This document shows positions 23,860 through 31,296 of a stretch of 33,319 bases of DNA, one piece after another. Source of the stretch: Halorubrum kocurii JCM 14978 (GTDB lineage: Archaea > Halobacteriota > Halobacteria > Halobacteriales > Haloferacaceae); assembly GCF_000337355.1 (NCBI RefSeq), contig NZ_AOJH01000054.1, positions 1-33,319 of the forward strand. Reading direction: 5' to 3'. The notes beneath the pieces are model-generated. The model was given only the letters and a program-made list of their open reading frames with translations. It did not search any database and had not been told where the DNA came from. Position 1 is the first letter of the stretch, and every line of letters begins with the position of its first letter. Both the position numbers and the translations under genes were made by a program.

Positions 23860-23908
23860 TTTATAAGCGATACGCGGCCCGTGCGGCCCGCTCGCGACTA
23901 TTTATAAG
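23860..23908. promoter_or_regulatory. Pair of TATA-like boxes in the carB/nosL convergent gap
   Basis: TTTATAAG occurs at 23860-23867 and again at 23901-23908, the second overlapping the nosL stop codon. Both genes end here, so neither box serves a known start; they could drive antisense or small RNAs. A GCGGCCCG direct duplication lies between them. Confidence 0.35.
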
Positions 23909-24471
23909 GCCTCCAGCGTCGACCGCTCGACGTCCTCGGCCGGCATCGGTTCGCCGCCGTACTCCTCGACGAACGACTCCACGTCGCCCTCTTCGCTGAA
24001 CGGGATCAGCTCGGGGCCCATGGCGCCGACGATCTCGCTGCGCGCGACGACCGTGAGTTCGGTCGTCCGCGCGAACGTCTCGCTCTCGACGTGCGAGGAG
24101 AACATCGTGTCGGAGCCCTCCTCGAACACCTCGTAGTCGACCGCCGAGTAGTCGGTGAGGAACGTCGCCAGCGGGGTCCGTCCCGCGTCCTCGGCGTCGA
24201 ACCGGTAGGTGTACGTGCAGGTGCTGCTGCAGAACTGCCCGGGCCGGCCGCCCTCGGGCTCGTCGTCCTCGAAGTGGATCTGCCCGACAGGGCCCGGGTG
24301 GTCCTCGATTATCATGCCGCACTCGTCGCACGCGCGCTCGCCGTCGAGCGAGACCGGCGTGATCGACGCGCTCTCGTCTCCCATGCAGCCGGCGGCCGCG
24401 AGCGAGAGGCCCGTGCCGACCCCGACGAGCAGACGCCGACGCGACGCCGACGGACGCTGGTTTTCGGTCAT
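23902..24471 (-). CDS. nosL: NosL family copper-binding lipoprotein
   Basis: 189 aa. NosL binds Cu(I) outside the membrane and helps deliver copper to nitrous oxide reductase. The N-terminus has a Tat-like RRRLLVG signal and a lipobox ending at C29 (AAAGC), so it is likely exported folded and lipid-anchored. The NosL core follows: CDECGM (copper site, about residues 48-53), then CSSTCTYTYRF and the metal-binding second half. It is divergent from nosDFY, and its 3' end converges on carB. Context and motif agree; whether its client is NosZ or another copper enzyme is open. Confidence 0.88.
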   Translation of the reverse strand: MTENQRPSASRRRLLVGVGTGLSLAAAGCMGDESASITPVSLDGERACDECGMIIEDHPGPVGQIHFEDDEPEGGRPGQFCSSTCTYTYRFDAEDAGRTPLATFLTDYSAVDYEVFEEGSDTMFSSHVESETFARTTELTVVARSEIVGAMGPELIPFSEEGDVESFVEEYGGEPMPAEDVERSTLEAL

Positions 24472-24525
24472 GGGTGATAGTTACGAAACGACCGTCTTAG
24501 GCCCTCGGGAGCGATCCAGTCCGCC

Positions 24526-24540
24526 GTTCGAGGAACGAAC
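24526..24540. promoter_or_regulatory. Dyad in the nosL/nosD divergent region
   Basis: GTTCG (24526-24530) and CGAAC (24536-24540) form a perfect dyad with 5 bp between, ending 6 bp before the nosD TATA element (GGATAAACC, 24547-24555). CGAA/TTCG half-sites recall what I remember of haloarchaeal denitrification regulators, though the orientation and spacing differ. Confidence 0.45.
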
Positions 24541-24576
24541 CAGATCGGATAAACCCCGGGGATTCGAACGTCGTCC

Positions 24577-26745
24577 GTGGCGCTTTTCGACCCCTACGGC
24601 GACCCGTCTCGGGCGCTCCGGATCGCGCTCGGCGCGCTCCTCCTCGTCGCGGTCGTCGCGACGGCGGGGGCGTTCGCCGCCGACCCCGAGTCGGCCGCGC
24701 CCTCGCCGGTCGCCTACGACGACGTCGTCGAGCTTGGGCTCTCCTCTGAGACGGACGCGCTGATGGCCGGGTCGGCTCGGGTCCCGCGGACGCAGGTCTT
24801 CTACTCGCAGCTGCAGTACGTCGTCGGGTACAACGGCGTCGAGTCGTTCGCGGCGACGCTCGGGGACGGCCGGACCGAACGCCAGTTCGGTTACCCGATC
24901 GCCGCCTACGTCGAGACGTTCGACGACGCGCGGCCGGGGACGACCGAGACCGGGCTGTTCGAATCGACGTTCGCCGGCGAGTGGACGCCGGCGGCGGAGG
25001 CGGTCTACGTCGTCGGGAGCGACGCCCGGAGCCCGGCCGGCGAGACGGTCGTCCCGTTCCGCACGCGGGAGGCCGCCGAGGCGTTCGCGGCCGACCACGG
25101 CGGTCGGGCGGTCGACTGGGAGGCGGTCCGGAGCCGGTCGTACGACACCGACTCGGCGGCGACAGTGCGCTCGATGGCCCCCGAGCGCTGGGACGCCGCC
25201 GACGAGCGGATCGCGGCCGCCGAGCGCCGCGCCGACCGACCGGTCTCGGTCGTCGTCGGGGAGGACGCGCCGACGGTCGAGGCGGCGGTCGCCGCTGCGC
25301 CGGCGAACACGACCGTCGTCGTGCCGCCGGGGACCTACGAGGAGACCCTGACGGTGAACGAGTCGGTGACGATCGCCGGCGAGGGCGCGCGGATCAGCGG
25401 CGACGGCGAGGGCTCGGTGATCACGGTGCGGGCGCCGGACGTGGCGCTCACCGGGCTCTCGGTCGACGGGAGCGGGGGCCAGACGCGCGACCCGGAGGCG
25501 GCGCGCGAGGGCCGCGAGGACGGTGAGGTGTGGGACACCAACATCCAGCTCGGCTACGGCCACGGCGACGCGGGGATCCGCGCGATCGACGCGCCGGGGC
25601 TCGTCGTCGACGACGTGACGGTCGAGGCGAACGCGAGCGGCCTGCTCCTCCGCGAGGGCTCCCACGCGGCGATCCGTGACCTCCGCGTCGACGGCGCGGA
25701 CGAGTGGCAGGACGGCTTCATGGGGATCGCGGGGATGCAGTCGCGGGTGACGGTGACGGACAGCAGGTTCGAGGGCGGCCGCGACGGGATCTACCTCCAC
25801 CGCGCCGACGGCTCGGTCGTCCGGAACTCCACGTTCGCGGACAACCGCTACGGGACGCACCTCATGTACACGGGCGACGCGCTGCTCGCCGATAACGCGT
25901 TCCGGAACGAGCTGTTCGCGGGCATCACCGTGATGACGCGGCCGTCGGGCAACGCGATCGTCGGCAACGACGTGCGGAACTCCAGCGCGGGGGTGCAGGC
26001 GTCCGGCACCCGGGCGTACATCGGGTACAACACCCTCGTCGGCAACGAGCTCGGCTTCTCGACCAGCTCGCGGGGGTCGCTGTACGAGCGCAACGTGGCC
26101 GCGGACAACGAGCTGGGGGCCCGCGCGACCACGGTCGTCCCGTCGAGCCGGGTCGTCGCGAACGACTTCGTCGGGAACGGGGAGCACGCGACCGCCGGCG
26201 CGGGCGCGCTCCGGGTCTGGGCCGACGGCGACCGCGGGAACTACTGGGAGGGGGCGAACGTCGGGACCCACCAGCCCGGCGAGCGAGCGTACCGGCCGAC
26301 CTCTCCGGTCGACGGGGCGCTGCACCGGCACGTCGCCGCCGTCGCCGTGCGCGAGTCGCCGGCCGTCGCCCTCCTCGACCGCCTCCGCGGGACCGTTCCC
26401 GGCGCGCGCTCGGGGAGCATCATCGACCCGGCGCCGGCGACGGCGCCGTACTCGCCTGACCGGCTCGACGCCGCGCTCGATCCGGGGGCGGGGCCGGTCC
26501 ACGCCGACTGGCGCGCGGAACTGGACGAGCGGAGCGGGGGCGGAGACGAGGACGCAGCCATGAACGCACGCGACCGCAACGCGACGGGCGGGGGTATCGA
26601 TCCACGAGCGACGCGGGCCGGTCCGGCGACGCGACCGATATCGGCGACGCGAGCCGGTCAGGCGACGCGACCGACATCGGCGACGCGGGCCGGTCCGGCG
26701 ACGCGACCGACATCGGCGGCGACGGAGGGCCCCGGCGATGCCTGA
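24577..26745 (+). CDS. nosD: NosD, periplasmic copper-site assembly protein with NosL-like N-terminal domain
   Basis: 722 aa from GTG 24577. A membrane/signal segment lies at about 14-35. Residues about 45-200 resemble a NosL domain (AVYVVGSDARSPAGETVVPFRTREAAEAFAADHGG) but lack its CxxCGM copper site. Residues about 225-545 are the right-handed beta-helix (CASH/NosD) repeats typical of NosD (DGIYLHRADGSVVRNSTFADNRYGTHLMYT). NosD works with the NosFY transporter to mature the copper centre of nitrous oxide reductase. The last 45 residues are an Ala/Thr/Pro/Arg tail from three 36-bp repeats. Its stop overlaps the nosF start by 8 bp. A TATA-like element at 24547-24555 gives leaderless spacing. 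Confidence 0.88.
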   Translation: MALFDPYGDPSRALRIALGALLLVAVVATAGAFAADPESAAPSPVAYDDVVELGLSSETDALMAGSARVPRTQVFYSQLQYVVGYNGVESFAATLGDGRTERQFGYPIAAYVETFDDARPGTTETGLFESTFAGEWTPAAEAVYVVGSDARSPAGETVVPFRTREAAEAFAADHGGRAVDWEAVRSRSYDTDSAATVRSMAPERWDAADERIAAAERRADRPVSVVVGEDAPTVEAAVAAAPANTTVVVPPGTYEETLTVNESVTIAGEGARISGDGEGSVITVRAPDVALTGLSVDGSGGQTRDPEAAREGREDGEVWDTNIQLGYGHGDAGIRAIDAPGLVVDDVTVEANASGLLLREGSHAAIRDLRVDGADEWQDGFMGIAGMQSRVTVTDSRFEGGRDGIYLHRADGSVVRNSTFADNRYGTHLMYTGDALLADNAFRNELFAGITVMTRPSGNAIVGNDVRNSSAGVQASGTRAYIGYNTLVGNELGFSTSSRGSLYERNVAADNELGARATTVVPSSRVVANDFVGNGEHATAGAGALRVWADGDRGNYWEGANVGTHQPGERAYRPTSPVDGALHRHVAAVAVRESPAVALLDRLRGTVPGARSGSIIDPAPATAPYSPDRLDAALDPGAGPVHADWRAELDERSGGGDEDAAMNARDRNATGGGIDPRATRAGPATRPISATRAGQATRPTSATRAGPATRPTSAATEGPGDA
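26608..26715 (+). repeat. Three 36-bp tandem repeats at the end of nosD
   Basis: Units 26608-26643, 26644-26679 and 26680-26715 differ at only a few bases. In the nosD frame each codes ATRAGPATRPTSA-type sequence. In the next frame the same units read DAGRSGDATDIG, with much better GC bias at third positions. Confidence 0.9.
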
Positions 26746-27547
26746 CGAGCCCGTCGCGGCCCTCTCGGAGGTCACGCGGACGTACGGCGGCGTCCCGGTG
26801 CTCGACTCGGTTACCCTCGCGGTCGAGCCCGGCGTCACCGCCGTGATCGGTCCGAACGGGTCCGGGAAGTCGACCCTGCTCCGGGCCCTCGTCGGCGCGA
26901 CGGAGCCGACCGCCGGCGAGGTCCGGCACCCCGGCGCGACCGGGCCGAAGCCGATCGGCTACCTCCCGCAGCGGGTCCCGTTCCGCGAGGGGTTCACCGC
27001 CCGCGAGACGCTCGCGTTCTACGCGCGGCTCGTCGGCGACGACCCGGACGCGGCGCTGGAGCGGGTCGGCCTCGGCGACGCCGGCGACAGGCGCGTGGAG
27101 GCGCTCTCGGGAGGGATGCGACGACTGCTCGGCATCGCGCAGGCGGTCCTCGGCGACCCCTCGCTCGTCGCCCTCGACGAGCCGGCGAGCGGCCTCGACC
27201 CGGGGATGCGCGAGCGCGCCTTCCGGGCGGCGGCCGAGCGGGCCGACGCCGACACCGCGGTCGCGATCACCTCGCACGCGCTCGACCTCGTCGACGAGCA
27301 CGCCGACCGGGTCGTGGTCCTCGACCGCGGGAGCGTCTCCGCCGCGGGACCGCTGGACGACTTGCTCGACCAACGCGGCGTCGCCGACGTGAGCGAGCTG
27401 TACCGCGTCGCGGCCGGGGAGACGGGAGCGCGGGCGGGAGACGAAGGCGAGGGCCCCGACGACGAGGACGAGAGCGACGGGGAGGGCGAGCGCGACGGCG
27501 GCGACGCGGAGCCGGACGTTCACGTCACGGGGGTGTCGGACCGATGA
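26738..27547 (+). CDS. nosF: NosF, ABC transporter ATP-binding protein
   Basis: 269 aa. ATPase partner of NosY in the NosDFY copper-centre assembly transporter. Motifs in order: Walker A GPNGSGKS (about 39-46), Q-loop YLPQR, signature LSGGMRR, Walker B LVALDEPASGLD, and switch His in AITSHALD. After residue 230 comes a very acidic low-complexity tail (GDEGEGPDDEDESDGEGE), longer than in bacterial NosF. ATG 26738 overlaps the nosD end, and its TGA overlaps the nosY ATG (ATGA), so the three genes are one coupled operon. Confidence 0.9.
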   Translation: MPDEPVAALSEVTRTYGGVPVLDSVTLAVEPGVTAVIGPNGSGKSTLLRALVGATEPTAGEVRHPGATGPKPIGYLPQRVPFREGFTARETLAFYARLVGDDPDAALERVGLGDAGDRRVEALSGGMRRLLGIAQAVLGDPSLVALDEPASGLDPGMRERAFRAAAERADADTAVAITSHALDLVDEHADRVVVLDRGSVSAAGPLDDLLDQRGVADVSELYRVAAGETGARAGDEGEGPDDEDESDGEGERDGGDAEPDVHVTGVSDR

Positions 27548-28407
27548 CCGGCCCGCTCACCGGGGTCGCGACCGTGTTCCGGCGCGAGCTCGCGACGGTG
27601 GTCCGGACCCCCGGCTACGGCGTGCTGGCGGTCGGCCTGCTCGCCGCCGTCAGCGGCCTCCTCGCGGCGGGCGGCGGGGGCGCGACCGGGTTCGTGCCGG
27701 CGGTCGTCGACCTGCTCCTCCCGACGGAGGCGCTCGTCCCGCTCGCCGCGGTGGTGTTGGGCTACCGCGCGCTGCTCGCCGACGGCGCGAGCGGCGAGCT
27801 CGCGGTGATCCGGACGTATCCGGTCCGCGTCGGCGAGTACGTCGCCGGGGTGTTGCTGGCCCGGACGGTCGCGCTCGTCGCCGTGGTCGGCGTCCCGTAC
27901 GCCGTGGTCGGCGTCGGCGTCTGGCTGACCGCCGCGCCGGACACGGGGATCTTCGCGACGCACGCCGGCGTCGACTCGCCGCTGCTGTTCCTCCGGTTCC
28001 TCGCGTTCGTCCTCCTGTTGGGCGCGGCGTACGTGTCGCTCGCGGCGGCCGTCTCGGCGCTCGCCGCGAGCCGCCGGAGCGCGATCGCGCTCGGCGCCCT
28101 CGCGCTGGTCGCTGGCGTGCTCGGCGGCGACCTCCTCCTGCTCCGCTCGCTCGGCGGCGGGGCGTCGCCGGCGACGATCCCGGGAGCGCTCGCGCTGACG
28201 CCGAACGGGGCGTTCCGCGGCCTCGTCTTCGAACACGTGATCGGCGTCGCGTTCGCGCCGGAGGGCGGCTTCGTCGCGACGGGCCGCGCGGTCGGCTCGC
28301 TCGTCGGCTGGACGCTCTTTGGCCCCGTCGTCGCGGGCGCGACGCTGGCGTACGGCCGCCGCGTCGACGCCGCTCTCGAGCGCGTTCGCAGCGGGTTCGG
28401 CGTCTGA
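27544..28407 (+). CDS. nosY: NosY, ABC transporter permease
   Basis: 287 aa integral membrane protein with about six hydrophobic segments (roughly 24-42, 54-75, 97-125, 140-165, 172-195, 250-272). It starts with an amphipathic helix, VATVFRRELATVVRTPGYG, as in the NosY/ABC-2 permease group. It forms the transmembrane part of NosFY and is coupled to nosF by ATGA. The next gene, on the opposite strand, ends 26 bp later, so nosY closes the operon. Confidence 0.88.
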   Translation: MTGPLTGVATVFRRELATVVRTPGYGVLAVGLLAAVSGLLAAGGGGATGFVPAVVDLLLPTEALVPLAAVVLGYRALLADGASGELAVIRTYPVRVGEYVAGVLLARTVALVAVVGVPYAVVGVGVWLTAAPDTGIFATHAGVDSPLLFLRFLAFVLLLGAAYVSLAAAVSALAASRRSAIALGALALVAGVLGGDLLLLRSLGGGASPATIPGALALTPNGAFRGLVFEHVIGVAFAPEGGFVATGRAVGSLVGWTLFGPVVAGATLAYGRRVDAALERVRSGFGV

Positions 28408-28433
28408 GACGGCGGTCGAGGTAGTCCTTCCGG

Positions 28434-28781
28434 TCACTCCGAGGCCGCGTCGTCGCTCACCGACCCCGGCGCGTGCGCGTACACCGCGTAGAGGACGACG
28501 GCGGCGATCAGGAAGTCGAGGCTGTGCTCGAGGTAGTGGTGGACCGGCATCGGCACGACGCCGAGGACGGTGCCCGCGCCGACGACAGAGCGGGCGAGCA
28601 GGGCACCGACGGCGACGCTGATAAGGGCGTACTGCGCGCTCCGGCGGCGGCGGTACGCGACGAGGCTCACGAGGAAGAGGAGGCCGGTACCGAGGCCGGC
28701 GACGAACACGACGGCGAGCAGCGGCAGCGACCCCTCTACGCCCCACCCTCCGACGGTCGCACTCGGGGGAATCGGAATCAC
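28434..28781 (-). CDS. Membrane protein, hypothetical
   Basis: 115 aa from GTG 28781. Three hydrophobic segments (about 17-43, 51-72 and 82-102) with a short YRRRRSAQ loop after the first and the segment VPMPVHHYLEHSLDFLIAAV, whose His pair could bind metal or heme. The frame opens at TTG 28811, but that codon overlaps a TATA-like TATTCTTG (28816-28809), so the GTG is preferred. It is divergent from the HTH regulator and sits in the copper-maturation block; I recall an uncharacterised haloarchaeal DUF in this position, but cannot assign it. Confidence 0.65.
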   Translation of the reverse strand: MIPIPPSATVGGWGVEGSLPLLAVVFVAGLGTGLLFLVSLVAYRRRRSAQYALISVAVGALLARSVVGAGTVLGVVPMPVHHYLEHSLDFLIAAVVLYAVYAHAPGSVSDDAASE

Positions 28782-28857
28782 GCTGTCGAGTCGTACTGCG
28801 GCCAGCGACAAGAATACACTCCCCGACCGCTCCCGGGCTGAGGGAACGCCCGCTCCG

Positions 28858-28866
28858 CTTATAACC
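28858..28866 (+). promoter_or_regulatory. TATA box of the HTH regulator gene
   Basis: CTTATAACC, 38 bp before ATG 28896, predicting a leader of about 8-10 nt. Confidence 0.6.
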
Positions 28867-28895
28867 GCCGATCCGGTAGCTCACGACGAGCACGC

Positions 28896-29399
28896 ATGCC
28901 GAACACCAGAGCCCGGGTCCGTCGACACGTCCGCGACACGCCGGGCGTCCACTTCAACCGGGTGAGCCGCGACCTCGACATCGCCACCGGACAGGCGCAG
29001 TACCACCTCCGTCGGCTCGTCCGCGACGACGAGGTCGCGGTCGAGCGGATCGCCGGGCGCGCCCACTACTTCGACCCGGAGTTCGACCCGTGGGAGCGGC
29101 GGGCGCTCGCCTTCCTCCGCCGGGAGACCGCTCGCGGGATCCTCGTCCGGCTCCACGCCGACGGCCCGACGCGCCCGGCGACGCTCGCGGACGAGTTGGA
29201 CCTGGCGCGCAGCACCGTCTCCTGGCACGTCTCGAACCTCGTCGAGAGCGGGATCGTCGAGAAGTCCGACGACCGCCCCCTGCGCCTCTCGCTCGCGCGC
29301 CCCGAGCGGACCGCGGCGCTCCTCGACGAGGTGTCGGCGTCGCTCCCGGACCGGATCGTCGACCGGTTCGTCCGGACCGTCGACAGCCTGTTCGAGTGA
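28896..29399 (+). CDS. Two-domain winged-helix transcriptional regulator
   Basis: 167 aa with two winged-helix domains in tandem. The first (about 1-60) reads VRRHVRDTPGVHFNRVSRDLDIATGQAQYHLRRLVRDDEV; the second (about 70-140) reads ARGILVRLHADGPTRPATLADELDLARSTVSWHVSNLVESGIV. Each ends in a recognition helix of ArsR/MarR type (QAQYHLRRL, STVSWHVSNL). No ligand-binding domain or cysteine metal site is visible. Being among nosDFY, the SafE-like and SCO genes, it is a candidate local regulator of copper-enzyme maturation. 29400-29492 downstream shows nothing recognisable. Confidence 0.85.
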   Translation: MPNTRARVRRHVRDTPGVHFNRVSRDLDIATGQAQYHLRRLVRDDEVAVERIAGRAHYFDPEFDPWERRALAFLRRETARGILVRLHADGPTRPATLADELDLARSTVSWHVSNLVESGIVEKSDDRPLRLSLARPERTAALLDEVSASLPDRIVDRFVRTVDSLFE

Positions 29400-29492
29400 A
29401 CGGGTCGCCCGCGCTCGCCGACTCCCCTGTTCGCCGCCGCGTTCGTCGATCGCACCAGATCCGTTAGGGCCGTTCCGCGCCACCGATCGACC

Positions 29493-30380
29493 ATGCGCGA
29501 ACTGGGGCTCGTCGTCGACCGGGTAGGCGGCCGGGCGTTCGCCCCCGCGGCGGCGACGTGCGAGCCCAGCGGGACGATCCACTCCGCCGAACCGCTGAGC
29601 CTCGGCGTGTTCCTGCTCGTCGGTCTCCTCGGCGGCGCCCACTGCCTGGGGATGTGCGGGCCGCTGGTCACGACGTACGCGGACCGGCTCCGGGCCGACG
29701 ACGGCGGGGGCGAGGACGGACGAACGAGGCGCACGCGGGCCGGTAGAACCGACGACCTCACCGTGCGACAGGTGCGACAACACGCGCTGTTCAACCTCGG
29801 CCGGACGGCGAGCTACGCCGCGATCGGCGGGCTGTTCGGCCTCGCGGGGAGCCTCGCGTTCGTCACGGCGCGGACGGTGACGACCGTCGCCGACGACGTC
29901 CACGCGCTCACGGGGCTGGTCGTCGGCGCGGTCGTCATCGCGATCGGGCTGCGGTACGCGATCCGGCTGGAGCTGCGGCGCCTCCCGGTCCCGGGCGTCG
30001 CGGCGGCGTCGGGCGTCGTCACCGGTCGGATCGTCCCCCGGGTCGACGCGTGGGTCGGCGACTGGCGGATCGTCGGGCTCGGGGCCGCGCACGGGCTCTT
30101 GCCGTGTCCCCTGCTGTACCCGGCGTTCCTCTACGCGTTCGTGCAGGGGAGCGCGCTCGGGGGCGCGGCCGCGCTCGCCGCGCTCGGGCTCGGCACCGTG
30201 CCGGCGCTGTTCCTCTTCGGGACCGTGTTCCAGTCTGTGAGCGTCGACACCCGGATGCGGCTCCACCGCGCGCTGGGCGTCGCCTTCGTCGCGCTCGGGT
30301 ACATCCCGCTCCAGCACGGCCTCGCAACGCTCGGGGTTCCGCTGCCGCACCCGCCGATCCCGTACTACTCGCCATTGTGA
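29493..30380 (+). CDS. SafE/DsbD-like membrane transporter (COG2836 type)
   Basis: 295 aa, about six membrane segments. The first helix carries GGAHCLGMCGPLV with C51 and C55, the hallmark of the DsbD_2/UreH-like (COG2836) family. This family is linked to cytochrome oxidase assembly, copper handling and thiol transfer. A second conserved block, GLGAAHGLLPCPLLYPAFLYA, lies at about 189-211. A hydrophilic loop (about 67-90) is Arg/Asp-rich. The SCO gene starts 74 bp downstream on the same strand; together they suggest extracytoplasmic copper-thiol chemistry. Some members are annotated as sulfite exporters, but the Cys motif and neighbours favour the assembly role. Confidence 0.82.
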   Translation: MRELGLVVDRVGGRAFAPAAATCEPSGTIHSAEPLSLGVFLLVGLLGGAHCLGMCGPLVTTYADRLRADDGGGEDGRTRRTRAGRTDDLTVRQVRQHALFNLGRTASYAAIGGLFGLAGSLAFVTARTVTTVADDVHALTGLVVGAVVIAIGLRYAIRLELRRLPVPGVAAASGVVTGRIVPRVDAWVGDWRIVGLGAAHGLLPCPLLYPAFLYAFVQGSALGGAAALAALGLGTVPALFLFGTVFQSVSVDTRMRLHRALGVAFVALGYIPLQHGLATLGVPLPHPPIPYYSPL

Positions 30381-30423
30381 CGAATCGGGGCGGGGAAGCG
30401 CCGTTCGACGCCCGCACCAGACC

Positions 30424-30431
30424 GGTTATGC
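30424..30431 (+). promoter_or_regulatory. TATA-like element of the SCO gene
   Basis: GGTTATGC, 31 bp before ATG 30455. It overlaps the earlier in-frame ATG 30428, which makes the later ATG the better start. Confidence 0.5.
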
Positions 30432-30454
30432 GCCCGTGGGCCGTCGGTTTCGGT

Positions 30455-31141
30455 ATGCAACGGCGAGCGCTGCTCGGAGGGATCGCCGCGGCGACGGCCG
30501 GCGCGGCCGCCGGGTGCACGTCCGCGCTCGGCGGCGGGCCGGAGGGCGTCGTGCTCGACCCGCAGGAGGACCAGATCGCGGACAGCGAGGACCTCGCGTA
30601 CCCGGCGTACGGCGAGCCGCTCCCCGCGTTCGAGCTGCGGGACCCGATCGCCGGGATCACCATCGACAGCGAGGCCGTCGACCGGACCGCGATCGTCACC
30701 GGGGTCTTCACCTTCTGTCCCGCGGAGTGCGGGATCCTCCTCCGTCGGCTGGTCGAGGTGCAACGGCGCGTCGCCGACGCGGGCCTGACCGACGAGACGC
30801 TGTTCCTCCCGATCACCTTCGACCCCGAGCGCGACGACGAGGCAGCGCTCCGGGACAACGCCGAGTCGATAGGGGTGGACCTCGACGCGGGGAACTGGCA
30901 CTACCTCCGGCCGGAGAGCCCGGAGCGAGCGGAGACCGTGGTGGAGGACCGGCTCGGAATCGGGTTCGAGCGGACGACCGAGAGCGACCGGCTGCAGGGG
31001 TATGACTTCCAGCACATCGTCCTGACGCTCCTCGTCAACCCCGACGGGATCGTCGAGCGGGCCTACCGAGGCGAGCGGATCGACCGCGACCGCGTCGCCG
31101 GCGACATCGAGGCGGTGGTCGAGGCGTTCGCCGACGAGTGA
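30455..31141 (+). CDS. SCO1/SenC/PrrC family copper chaperone
   Basis: 228 aa from ATG 30455. An N-terminal signal (MQRRALLGGIAAATAGAAAGC) has a lipobox Cys at 21. The thioredoxin-like domain carries the copper site: C88 and C92 in FTFCPAEC (family pattern CPxxC) and H187 in YDFQHIVLTLLVNPDG. SCO proteins deliver copper to CuA centres of cytochrome oxidase and, in some organisms, nitrous oxide reductase. Its stop codon lies inside a 25-bp tandem repeat, so the C-terminus (AFADE) is duplicated in non-coding DNA behind it. Confidence 0.88.
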   Translation: MQRRALLGGIAAATAGAAAGCTSALGGGPEGVVLDPQEDQIADSEDLAYPAYGEPLPAFELRDPIAGITIDSEAVDRTAIVTGVFTFCPAECGILLRRLVEVQRRVADAGLTDETLFLPITFDPERDDEAALRDNAESIGVDLDAGNWHYLRPESPERAETVVEDRLGIGFERTTESDRLQGYDFQHIVLTLLVNPDGIVERAYRGERIDRDRVAGDIEAVVEAFADE

Positions 31142-31190
31142 GCGGAAGGGGTTCGCCGACGAGTGAGCGGAAGGGGTTCGCCGACGAGTG
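31126..31190. repeat. 25-bp tandem repeat across the SCO stop codon
   Basis: GTTCGCCGACGAGTGA recurs at 31126, 31151 and 31176. The 25-bp units carry the last codons FADE and the TGA, so the stop region exists almost three times. Beyond it (about 31203-31262) lies a degenerate duplication of about 30 bp built on GAGCGCGGC/AAGCGCGGC. The remainder of the 155-bp gap up to 31296 has no clear promoter. Confidence 0.85.
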
Positions 31191-31296
31191 ACCGGGAGCG
31201 TCGCCGAGTGGGAGCGCGGCAACGGAGGGCGCCGCCGAGGGGAAGCGCGGCGACCGGGGGAACGCCCATGACGACCGGGCGCGTACGCCCCCGACA

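Noticed and set aside
24555..24575. tRNA T-loop look-alike (GTTCGAATC on the minus strand)
   Set aside because: The bases either side do not form the 5-bp T stem, and no acceptor, D or anticodon arms are found; the stretch lies in the nosD promoter.
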